A stretch of DNA of 5,644 nucleotides. Source: Anaerolineae bacterium (lineage in GTDB: Bacteria > Chloroflexota > Anaerolineae > Anaerolineales > Villigracilaceae). Positions 1 through 5,644 of this stretch are shown here, one piece after another. The notes beneath the pieces are model-generated. The model was not told the origin of the DNA. It saw only the letters and a list, made by a program, of their open reading frames with translations, and did no database searches. How positions within the stretch are numbered: the first letter of the stretch is position 1; the number at the start of each line of letters is the position of its first letter. The DNA lies in NCBI GenBank assembly GCA_017303735.1, contig JAFLCF010000252.1:1-5644 (forward strand), given 5' to 3'. The position numbers and the translations under genes are program-made.

Positions 1-675
1 GAGGCGTTCTTCTATCTCTTTGCGGCGTTCGGGGTTTGCGATCACATCAAGGCAGATGAGGGCATACTCGGTGGCAATGCTCATGATGACGTTGGTATGG
101 TAGATCGGTCTACCGTTATGGTCTGTGGTATCGAATGCCATCGGCTCATACCCAAAGGTGGTGCAAAAGCGTTCGAGAATGATTGGGTCAGCACGGTTGG
201 ATTTACTTACATATGCCAGTCTTTCGAGATGGTCAAATACCATCGCGCCTGTGCCTTCGAGGAAGAGATTGTCATATTCCAAGCCAGAGTAATCGACAAT
301 TTCCTGCACACGATAATCTGACTTGAGCATTTCCAGTACATCGTGGCGGCGTTCCCGTCTGCGGCTCGGAGAATACATGGGGAAGACAGCCACCCGTCCG
401 CCGTGGTGGGTGGAGAACCAGTTATTTGGGAAGACCGAGTCGGGTGTTTCATGCTCGCCGTAATCTTCAAAGACATGGATCTTTATGCCTTCGTGGGTTA
501 ACGTTTCAACGGCAAGATCAAATTCATCCCGCGCTTGTGCGGCGATCACTTCGGGGGCAAGGTCAGAGTGGACCGATTGAAAGGCATTGTCGGCTGCGGT
601 TTCAATATTCGAGGTGAAGCGATGCGGGCGGATCATAACTCCCGCCGTGGGGGCTTGCACATGTTGATAATTCAT
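1..675 (-). CDS. ctlX: CtlX-like arginine deiminase-related hydrolase (3'-truncated by window edge)
   Basis: This frame encodes the first 225 residues of a member of the guanidino-group-modifying superfamily (pentein fold: arginine deiminase, dimethylarginine hydrolase, amidinotransferase). It starts MNYQHVQAPTAGVMIRPHRF, and the closest match by eye is the family named citrulline utilization hydrolase CtlX. Seen directly: FPNNWFSTHHGG at residues 82-93, FLEGTG at 138-143 followed by MVFDH, and HTNV at 193-196, which carries the likely catalytic His193. The catalytic Cys of this fold lies near the C-terminus, so it falls outside the window; family members are about 300 residues long. The ATG at 673-675 is supported by GGAG (680-683) four bases upstream. 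The gene lies 204 bases after prfC and has its own promoter and operator candidate. The substrate is inferred from family only; a dimethylarginine or other guanidino hydrolase is possible. Confidence 0.85.
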   Translation of the reverse strand, partial: MNYQHVQAPTAGVMIRPHRFTSNIETAADNAFQSVHSDLAPEVIAAQARDEFDLAVETLTHEGIKIHVFEDYGEHETPDSVFPNNWFSTHHGGRVAVFPMYSPSRRRERRHDVLEMLKSDYRVQEIVDYSGLEYDNLFLEGTGAMVFDHLERLAYVSKSNRADPIILERFCTTFGYEPMAFDTTDHNGRPIYHTNVIMSIATEYALICLDVIANPERRKEIEERL

Positions 676-692
676 ACGACTCCAAATGGATA

Positions 693-707
693 AATTGTCT
701 GACAATT
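693..707. promoter_or_regulatory. Perfect inverted repeat, candidate GntR/FadR-type operator before ctlX
   Basis: AATTGTC (693-699) and GACAATT (701-707) are a perfect 7-base inverted repeat around a single T at 700. The core TTGTCTGACAA (695-705) fits the TNGTNNNACNA consensus known for FadR-subfamily GntR repressors. It covers part of the predicted -10 box and the predicted start site of ctlX, where a bound repressor would block RNA polymerase. No regulator gene is visible in the window, so the binding protein is unknown. Confidence 0.4.
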
Positions 708-713
708 GTAACA
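695..713 (-). promoter_or_regulatory. Candidate extended -10 promoter for ctlX, with overlapping start-site region
   Basis: On the minus strand TACAAT (705-710) matches five of six bases of the -10 consensus. It is preceded by TGT (711-713), giving the TGn extension of an extended -10 element. No good -35 box lies at the usual distance; TTTTGG at 16 bases is weak, which is common for extended -10 promoters. Transcription would begin near 698, leaving a leader of about 23 bases before the ctlX start. This is a prediction from sequence only. Confidence 0.4.
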
Positions 714-762
714 AAAAACATGACTCCCAAAACATAAAGGCTTTGCGGGTTAAAAACAAATG

Positions 763-832
763 GGACGCTGATTTACGCAGAAAAACGCTGATCTTTGCTC
801 TTATCAGCGCGAATCAGCGTTTTTCTGCGTCC
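763..832. repeat. Intergenic palindromic repeat, copy A
   Basis: ACGCAGAAAAACGCTGAT (775-792) and ATCAGCGTTTTTCTGCGT (813-830) are perfect 18-base inverted arms around a 20-base loop. Flanking bases extend the unit: GGACGCTGAT at 763-772 repeats the inner end of the left arm, and ATCAGCG also occurs inside the loop at 803-809. A related copy (B) lies at 2547-2600, after the transporter gene. Aligned by hand, about 45 of 55 columns agree, including the loop. The element lies 47 bases beyond the prfC stop codon. There is no open frame, so it resembles a REP or MITE-like non-coding repeat. It lacks the T-tract that would make it a typical terminator. Confidence 0.75.
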
Positions 833-879
833 AAATTAAATTCGGGGGTAATTATGTTTTGAGCTCTGTATATAAGTTC

Positions 880-2481
880 CTATAACTCGCTCAACTCTAC
901 AAACTTGAGGCTTGGATTTTTTTCGGTGTAATGCCTTAGTAGAAATGGCGTTTGGAACAACATCGCCCAGGCGTTGCGCGAATCTCTTGCAAGGATGGCG
1001 TCACTGCGGTTGGCGAGGGCTTCAATGTCTTTGTCTTCTCCTTTGACCCAACGTAACAGGACATGCGACATGCGCTCCAACTCGGTTTTGACGTTGTACT
1101 CTGACTCAAGGCGGGCTTGCACCACGTCAAACTGGAGCTGACCGACGACGGCGAGAATGGGTTCGCGTTTGAAGGCGTTGACGTTGTACAAAATTTGCAC
1201 CGCACCTTCGCTTTCGAGTTGCCCCAGCCCCTTTGCAAATTGCTTTTGCTTGCTTACATCTAAATTTCTCAGCAAGGCAAAATGCTCGGGTTGGAATCTA
1301 GGAATCGGCGCGAATTGAAGCGCTTTGCCAGAGCAGAGCGTATCGCCAATGGAGAATATCCCATTGTTGGGGAGTCCGAGCACGTCGCCGGGGTAGGCTT
1401 CATCGATGATCTCGCGCTCGTTGGCGAAGGCTTTGTAGGGACGCATGAGTTTGAGCATCTTGCCGCTCGGCGCGTGGAGCAGGTCCATGCCGCGCTCGAA
1501 TTTGCCGGAACAGATTCGCAGGAAGGCGACACTGTCACGATGTTTGGGATTCATGTTGGCTTGGATTTTGAAAATGAAGCCAGTGAAATCTGAGTCTTCC
1601 GGCGAGACCAAGCCTGTATCGCTTAGGTAGGGTTGCGGAGGCGGCGCGAACTGAATGAACGAGTCGAGGAACATGCGTACGCCAAAGTTGGTCAACGCAC
1701 TGCCGAAGAAGACGGGCGTCTGTTTTTCCTTGAGTACAGCGGCATGGTCGAAGGTTCCGCCTGCGAGGTCTAGCAATTCGATGCTTTCTTTGAGGTGCTT
1801 TACTTTTTCGGCTGAAAGTAAGCCACGCTTTTCAAGGTCATCTACGCGGACGAAAACCTCCGGCGCGATCTTCTCGTTGCGTTCGGTGCGTTCGTAGAGA
1901 TAGACGCCATCTTCGGCGCGGTCATACACGCCCACAAATTGCGGACCGTCACCGATGGGCCAGTTCATGGGGACCGGCTCCATGCCCAACACTTTGCGGA
2001 TCTCATCCAGCAGGTCGAGCGGGTCGCGGGCAGGGCGGTCCATTTTGTTGATAAAGGTGAAGATGGGAATGCCGCGCTTGCGACAGACTTCAAAGAGTTT
2101 CAGAGTTTGAGGCTCAATGCCTTTTGCACCATCGATCACCATCACGGCGCAGTCCACTGCCGAAAGGGTGCGATAGGTATCTTCAGAGAAGTCTTGATGT
2201 CCTGGCGTGTCGAGCAGGTTGATGGTATGTCCGCGATACGGGAATTGCAGCACGGTTGAGGTGATGGAAATGCCGCGTTCGCGCTCCATCTCCATCCAGT
2301 CGGAGGTGGTGGCGCGTTGGTTTTTCCTCGCACGGACGTTGCCCGCCAATTCAATGGCGTTGCCGTAGAGCAGCAGTTTTTCCGTTAGAGTGGTTTTACC
2401 CGCATCGGGGTGTGAAATCACCGCGAAAGTTCGGCGCGCGGCGATGGGGGAGGTTGGTTCGTTTTTTGTTTCGCTCAGCAT
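880..2481 (-). CDS. prfC: Peptide chain release factor 3 (RF3), translational GTPase
   Basis: RF3 is a cytoplasmic GTPase that releases RF1 or RF2 from the ribosome after peptide release. The 533-residue length matches the family (529 in E. coli). The GTPase motifs are all present: G1 SHPDAGKT at 23-30, G2 region RERGISIT at 67-74, G3 DTPGH at 91-95, G4 NKMD at 145-148 and G5 GSAL at 260-263. Family signatures RTFAVISHPDAGKTT, KSDWMEME-like TSDWMEME (59-66), FSEDTYRTL and FKIQANMNPKHRD distinguish it from EF-G and other translational GTPases. The later domains II and III are complete, with GQLQFDVVQARL near the C-terminus. The ATG start is supported by GGAG (2487-2490) five bases upstream; the stop is TAG. 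It lies 142 bases after the transporter gene and has its own promoter candidate. Nothing looks broken. Confidence 0.97.
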   Translation of the reverse strand: MLSETKNEPTSPIAARRTFAVISHPDAGKTTLTEKLLLYGNAIELAGNVRARKNQRATTSDWMEMERERGISITSTVLQFPYRGHTINLLDTPGHQDFSEDTYRTLSAVDCAVMVIDGAKGIEPQTLKLFEVCRKRGIPIFTFINKMDRPARDPLDLLDEIRKVLGMEPVPMNWPIGDGPQFVGVYDRAEDGVYLYERTERNEKIAPEVFVRVDDLEKRGLLSAEKVKHLKESIELLDLAGGTFDHAAVLKEKQTPVFFGSALTNFGVRMFLDSFIQFAPPPQPYLSDTGLVSPEDSDFTGFIFKIQANMNPKHRDSVAFLRICSGKFERGMDLLHAPSGKMLKLMRPYKAFANEREIIDEAYPGDVLGLPNNGIFSIGDTLCSGKALQFAPIPRFQPEHFALLRNLDVSKQKQFAKGLGQLESEGAVQILYNVNAFKREPILAVVGQLQFDVVQARLESEYNVKTELERMSHVLLRWVKGEDKDIEALANRSDAILARDSRNAWAMLFQTPFLLRHYTEKNPSLKFVELSEL

Positions 2482-2505
2482 GAATTCTCCAAAATCAGAC
2501 AGGCG

Positions 2506-2514
2506 ATTTTAGCA
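2506..2514 (-). promoter_or_regulatory. Candidate extended -10 promoter for prfC
   Basis: On the minus strand TGCTAAAAT (2506-2514) gives a TGn extension followed by TAAAAT, five of six bases of the -10 consensus. A -35 box is weak at best. Transcription would begin near 2499, about 18 bases before the prfC start codon. This suggests that prfC is not dependent on read-through from the transporter gene. It is predicted from sequence alone. Confidence 0.35.
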
Positions 2515-2531
2515 CATAAAACCCGCTAAAA
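2507..2531. repeat. Inverted repeat overlapping the prfC -10 box
   Basis: TTTTAGC (2507-2513) and GCTAAAA (2525-2531) form a perfect 7-base inverted repeat with an 11-base spacer. The left arm overlaps the predicted -10 box of prfC. A second, weaker pair overlaps it: AAAATC (2491-2496) with GATTTT (2505-2510). Either could be an operator, but the AT-rich arms are easily met by chance. Confidence 0.3.
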
Positions 2532-2546
2532 GTGGAGCTCAAATTG

Positions 2547-2600
2547 ATGCAGAAAACGCTGACTTTTGCTTTTGTTAGCGTCAATCAGCGTTTTCTGCGT
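2547..2600. repeat. Intergenic palindromic repeat, copy B
   Basis: GCAGAAAACGCTGA (2549-2562) and TCAGCGTTTTCTGC (2585-2598) are perfect 14-base arms. One G-U type step and one A-T pair extend the stem to 2547 and 2600, and the loop is 22 bases. Arms and loop match copy A (763-832). Copy B has one A fewer in the left arm and one T fewer in the right arm, so pairing is kept. It sits 23 bases past the transporter stop codon and has no coding frame. Confidence 0.72.
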
Positions 2601-2623
2601 TCGAAAATGGGAGAGAGAGTCTC

Positions 2624-3517
2624 TTAAGCGGCTGTCTTCTGTTCGAGAGCAGCAGCCGATGGAGAGCGGCGCGCCATCCAAAAAGCGATCGCAAAACCGG
2701 TAACGTACATCCAAATGGCATACAAACCTGGAATGACCGCCATTTCATTGTTGTTCAATAGAGTAATTGCAACCGTAATGGAAACCGTGGAGTTTTGCAG
2801 ACCGGTCTCAATAGCAATTGTCAATGCCTGGACTTGCTCAATGCCTAGAAGTTTAGGAACAAAATATCCCACGATCAACGAGGCGATGTTCAGAATGATG
2901 AATGCCGGAGCAAAGCGCGGACCGTCGCGGACGATCACATCCCAGTTTTGAGCGATGAGTGCGAGAATGACGAGAAACAGGAAGATGGTTGCAAAATTTT
3001 TCGACCAACGCTTGCTGTTCTCGGCGAAGTCCGGCTTCCATTGCCGAATGCCCATGCCGATCAATGTTGGGATGATCGTGATGACGGCAACTTGTATCAT
3101 CGTATCTACAACGGGGAAATCAATATCCAATGCGCCCGTGCCATAGAGGTTGTATGCAATGCCCAAACCGAATGGAATGGTGAGAAATGCGAGCATGTTG
3201 GTGATGGCGGTTAATGTAATGCCAAGCGCCCGATCTCCATCTCCGGCATGGATGATGAGATTCGATGTTGCGCCATCTGGCGATACGGCTAAAAGAATGA
3301 GGCTAATGGCGTAAATGGGTGGCAGGGAGAATATGCCAGCGACCGCAAAACCAAGCACTGGCAGCAGGATCATTTGGCAGAATAAACCGATCAGCACCGG
3401 TTTGGGTTGGGTGAAGATGCGCCGAAAATCTGCAACGGTAAGCATCATCCCCAACGTCACCATAATAATGGCGATGGCGAGAGGCAGGATCACACTTGAA
3501 ATAATACTTTCTTGCAT
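2624..3517 (-). CDS. Bile acid:sodium symporter (BASS) family transporter
   Basis: A 297-residue inner-membrane protein made almost entirely of hydrophobic segments. About nine can be drawn, roughly at 8-30, 40-63, 66-90, 97-120, 138-158, 175-192, 203-225, 229-252 and 262-285. Family signatures sit at the expected places: Gln48 with Pro53, SPDGATSN at 79-86, GDRALGITLTAITN at 94-107 and ETGLQNS at 237-243. In characterised members the equivalents of Glu237, Gln241 and the SN pair bind two sodium ions in broken helices, so sodium-coupled uptake of an organic anion is likely. The substrate cannot be read from sequence; bacterial members carry pantoate, 2-keto acids and other anions, and bile acids are unlikely to be the natural substrate. 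AGGAG (3525-3529) seven bases upstream supports the ATG start. The gene follows the pnp terminator, so it is probably transcribed separately from pnp. Confidence 0.9.
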   Translation of the reverse strand: MQESIISSVILPLAIAIIMVTLGMMLTVADFRRIFTQPKPVLIGLFCQMILLPVLGFAVAGIFSLPPIYAISLILLAVSPDGATSNLIIHAGDGDRALGITLTAITNMLAFLTIPFGLGIAYNLYGTGALDIDFPVVDTMIQVAVITIIPTLIGMGIRQWKPDFAENSKRWSKNFATIFLFLVILALIAQNWDVIVRDGPRFAPAFIILNIASLIVGYFVPKLLGIEQVQALTIAIETGLQNSTVSITVAITLLNNNEMAVIPGLYAIWMYVTGFAIAFWMARRSPSAAALEQKTAA

Positions 3518-3536
3518 GGTTCGTCTCCTATTCTTT

Positions 3537-3566
3537 TGTATACATGAAGAAGGTTGCCCGATGCAA
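3537..3566 (-). promoter_or_regulatory. Candidate promoter for the BASS transporter gene
   Basis: On the minus strand TTGCAT (3561-3566) and TATACA (3537-3542) are separated by 18 bases. They match four of six bases of each of the -35 and -10 consensus boxes. The site lies between the pnp terminator and the transporter ribosome binding site, where a promoter is needed if the terminator is efficient. Moderate-to-weak match only. Confidence 0.35.
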
Positions 3567-3603
3567 GTTGAAACCCCAAATCGGATAAAAGGTCTCGGAA
3601 TAA

Positions 3604-3637
3604 AAAATCCCGAAGTTCATTTGAACTTCGGGATTTT
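3604..3637 (-). terminator. Rho-independent terminator of pnp
   Basis: AAAATCCCGAAGTTC (3604-3618) and GAACTTCGGGATTTT (3623-3637) are perfect 15-base arms around a 4-base loop. Read on the minus strand, the stem begins 16 bases after the pnp stop codon and runs into TTTTTTA. Stem, GC-rich core and U-tract all fit intrinsic termination. On the plus strand the run after the stem is only TTTT, so the terminator is best suited to pnp. Confidence 0.9.
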
Positions 3638-3653
3638 GATTAAACAGTTTTTC

Positions 3654-5644
3654 TTATCGTCGGTCACGTCCGCCGCGGTCACCACGATCTCCGCCGCGTC
3701 CGCCACCGCCTCGGCGATCTCCGCCACCACGACCACCCCTGTCGCCGCCACGTCCGCCGCCATTGCGACCACCGCCGCCCTTATCCTTTTCGCGGGCTTC
3801 TTCAAGCGTCCAGCCTTCAAGCACGGCTTGGCGAGAGAGGCGCACCTTGCCGCCAGCATCCACATCGGTGACCATTACGGTCAACTCATCGCCAACGACG
3901 CAGATGTCTTCAACTTTTTCCACGCGTTCGCTGTCAAGCTGAGAGATGTGAACGAGCCCGTCCACGCCGGGCATGATGTTTACGAAAGCGCCGAAGGCTT
4001 CCACGCGTACAACCTTGCCGGTATAGATATTGCCAGCCACAGCCGATTCGCCCAAGCCTTCAATGCGTTCCTGTGCGATCTTCGCGCCAACCCCATCGGT
4101 TGAGGCAATGTACACGGTGCCGTCTTCTTCGATGTCGATCTTGACGCCGGTTTCTTCCTGCAGGGCGCGGATGTTCTTGCCGCCTGGTCCGATCAATGCG
4201 CCGATCTTATCGACCGGGATCTTGACGGTGATGATGCGCGGGGCATGCGGCTTCAATTCCTTGCGCGGTTCAGCCAGGACAGCCAGCATCTTGTCCATGA
4301 TGGACATGCGCGCCACACGAGCCTGTTCCAGCGCTTCCTTCATCATTTGGGTGCTCAAGCCGCTGATCTTAATGTCCATCTGTAAAGCCGTGATACCGGC
4401 AGAGGTTCCAGCGACCTTGAAGTCCATATCACCGAGGTGATCTTCGGTGCCTTGAATGTCGGTCAAAATTTGGTAACGACCAGAGTCGTCGGTGATGAGA
4501 CCCATTGCCACACCAGAGACAGGCGCCTTGATCGGCACACCCGCATCCATGAGAGCCAGGGTTGAACCACAGACCGAACCCATTGAGGTCGAGCCGTTGG
4601 ATGACAACGCCTCAGACACAACGCGGATGGTGTACGGGAAGGATTCTTCGATGGGCAGCACGGGTTCCAGTGCGCGTTCTGCCAGCGCTCCATGCCCAAC
4701 CTCGCGCCTGCTCTGACCACGCAGAGGCTTTGCCTCACCCGTGGAGAAAGGCGGGAAGTTATAGTGATGCATATAGCGTTTGGTCTTGATCGGGGAGAGG
4801 TTGTCCAGTTCCTGTGCTTCGCCGAGTGTGCCGAGCGTGGCAAAGGAGAGGATCTGAGTCTCACCGCGGGTGAACAGACCGGTTCCATGCGCGCGAGGCG
4901 AGACGTTCACGTCACACCAGATCGGGCGGATCTCGGTCGGCTTGCGTCCATCGGGGCGGGCGCCCATGCTCAAAATGCGTTCACGTACAATTGCCTGTTC
5001 TGCCAATTCAAAGCCTTCGCGGAATTCGTTGACCTTCATATAGTCAGCGGCATTGCCACCTTCGGGAACGGTGCAGAGTTCGGCTTCGGCGGCTTCCTTG
5101 ATGGTGCTCATGCCGGTGTAGAACTCCACTTTCGAGAGCGGCTTGTCGAGCAGTTCGTTCATCGGACCACTGACGCGGTCGAAGACTTTCTTTTTCACTT
5201 CATCACTGGGCAGGTGCAATTTCACTTCGCGCTTGGGCTTGCCGATCTCTGCAGCCATTTGCAATTGCAGGTCAATCAGCGGCTGCATGGATTTGTGACC
5301 AAGTTCGAGCGCCTGAACCATCACATCTTCAGGGATCTCGTTCGCGCCGCATTCCACCATGAGGATGGCGTCTTTGGTGCCTGCAATGCGCAGGTCGAGG
5401 TCTGAGGCTTCGATTTCAGCGAAGGTCGGGTTGACGACGAACTCGCCATTCACACGTCCAATGCGGACGGCGCCGACAGGTCCACCCCAGGGAATATCTG
5501 AGATCATGATCGCAGCCGAAGCGGCGTTGATGGCGAGAATGTCGAGCGGATTAATGCCATCAGCTGAGAACGAGTACATGATGACTTGCACTTCATTGCG
5601 CATGCCATCTTGAAAGAGCGGGCGTAGAGGTCGGTCGGTCAAAC
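3654..5644 (-). CDS. pnp: Polynucleotide phosphorylase (PNPase), 5'-truncated by window edge
   Basis: PNPase degrades RNA 3' to 5' using phosphate, releasing nucleoside diphosphates, and acts in mRNA turnover. About 662 residues are present; by alignment with E. coli roughly 80 N-terminal residues lie past the right edge. The frame stays open to the edge. The TTG at 5640-5642 is the internal Leu of the family motif [10 protein letters not shown], not a start. In order: the rest of RNase PH domain 1 (1-135), helical domain (about 140-215), RNase PH domain 2 (about 231-440), KH domain (about 468-528, GPGG loop 485-488) and S1 domain (about 537-605). FTRGETQ lies at 257-263 and NGSTSM at 349-354. 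Asp401, Asp407 and Lys409 match catalytic D486, D492 and K494 of E. coli. Residues 622-662 are a Gly/Arg/Asp-rich RGG-like tail. A terminator follows the TAA stop. Confidence 0.97.
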   Translation of the reverse strand, partial: LTDRPLRPLFQDGMRNEVQVIMYSFSADGINPLDILAINAASAAIMISDIPWGGPVGAVRIGRVNGEFVVNPTFAEIEASDLDLRIAGTKDAILMVECGANEIPEDVMVQALELGHKSMQPLIDLQLQMAAEIGKPKREVKLHLPSDEVKKKVFDRVSGPMNELLDKPLSKVEFYTGMSTIKEAAEAELCTVPEGGNAADYMKVNEFREGFELAEQAIVRERILSMGARPDGRKPTEIRPIWCDVNVSPRAHGTGLFTRGETQILSFATLGTLGEAQELDNLSPIKTKRYMHHYNFPPFSTGEAKPLRGQSRREVGHGALAERALEPVLPIEESFPYTIRVVSEALSSNGSTSMGSVCGSTLALMDAGVPIKAPVSGVAMGLITDDSGRYQILTDIQGTEDHLGDMDFKVAGTSAGITALQMDIKISGLSTQMMKEALEQARVARMSIMDKMLAVLAEPRKELKPHAPRIITVKIPVDKIGALIGPGGKNIRALQEETGVKIDIEEDGTVYIASTDGVGAKIAQERIEGLGESAVAGNIYTGKVVRVEAFGAFVNIMPGVDGLVHISQLDSERVEKVEDICVVGDELTVMVTDVDAGGKVRLSRQAVLEGWTLEEAREKDKGGGGRNGGGRGGDRGGRGGGDRRGGGGRGGDRGDRGGRDRR

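Noticed and set aside
97..617. Short frames on both strands around the ctlX region
   Set aside because: They overlap the recognised ctlX frame, which contains the family motifs and extends through the whole region in one phase.
2612..2622. GA/CT-rich run with a short AGAG-CTCT pair just past the transporter stop codon
   Set aside because: Only four bases pair and no U-tract follows, so it is not a credible terminator.
3558..3584. CCGAT and ATCGG inverted pair near the transporter promoter
   Set aside because: The arms are only five bases with a 17-base spacer, easily met by chance, and there is no consensus match.
3518..3653. Possible riboswitch before the transporter gene
   Set aside because: After the terminator only about 85 bases remain, and they hold a promoter candidate and ribosome binding site. 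I see no conserved aptamer core.
3315..4103. Long plus-strand frame of 262 codons with an Ala/Thr/Ser-rich stretch
   Set aside because: It runs antisense to the transporter start, the terminator and the C-terminal part of pnp. The Ala/Thr-rich part is the reverse of the PNPase Gly/Arg tail, and no family motif or ribosome binding site supports it.
4692..5405. Plus-strand frame of 237 codons
   Set aside because: It is wholly antisense to conserved PNPase coding sequence, and its translation shows no recognisable domain. It is open because of codon bias in pnp.
1..5644. A new defence, mobile or biosynthetic system
   Set aside because: All four genes belong to known families with intact motifs. 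No transposase, toxin-antitoxin pair, CRISPR repeat or unusual gene cluster is present.

Overview
The window is a stretch of bacterial chromosome carrying four protein genes, all read on the minus strand. In transcription order they are: a 5'-truncated polynucleotide phosphorylase gene (pnp, entering at the right edge and ending at 3654), a bile acid:sodium symporter (BASS) family transporter gene (3517 to 2624), peptide chain release factor 3 (prfC, 2481 to 880), and the first 225 codons of a CtlX-like amidinotransferase/arginine-deiminase-fold hydrolase (675 down to the left edge). No tRNA, rRNA, CRISPR array, transposase or phage gene is visible.

The organism cannot be fixed from this window. 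Moderate GC content, the protein sequences, the Gly/Arg/Asp-rich PNPase tail and the dispersed intergenic palindromes resemble what I associate with Anaerolineae (Chloroflexota), but that is an impression, not a proof.

Layout: all three intergenic gaps are short (136, 142 and 204 bases), and each holds recognisable structure. The gap after pnp (3518-3653) has a strong rho-independent terminator and then a possible promoter and a clear ribosome binding site for the transporter. The gap between the transporter and prfC (2482-2623) holds a palindromic repeat (copy B), then an extended -10 promoter candidate inside overlapping inverted repeats. The gap between prfC and ctlX (676-879) holds a second, related palindromic repeat (copy A), then an extended -10 candidate overlapped by a perfect operator-like inverted repeat that fits the FadR-type GntR consensus. 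Each gene downstream of a gap has its own promoter candidate, so they look like separate transcription units that share a direction rather than one operon.

Functionally the genes are not obviously linked. PNPase degrades RNA, RF3 recycles release factors at translation termination, the transporter moves an unknown organic anion, and the CtlX-like enzyme acts on a guanidino or ureido compound. I see no sign of a new multi-gene system. The points most worth following are the repeat pair with a symmetric one-base change in both stem arms, the operator/promoter overlap before ctlX, and the RGG-like PNPase tail.
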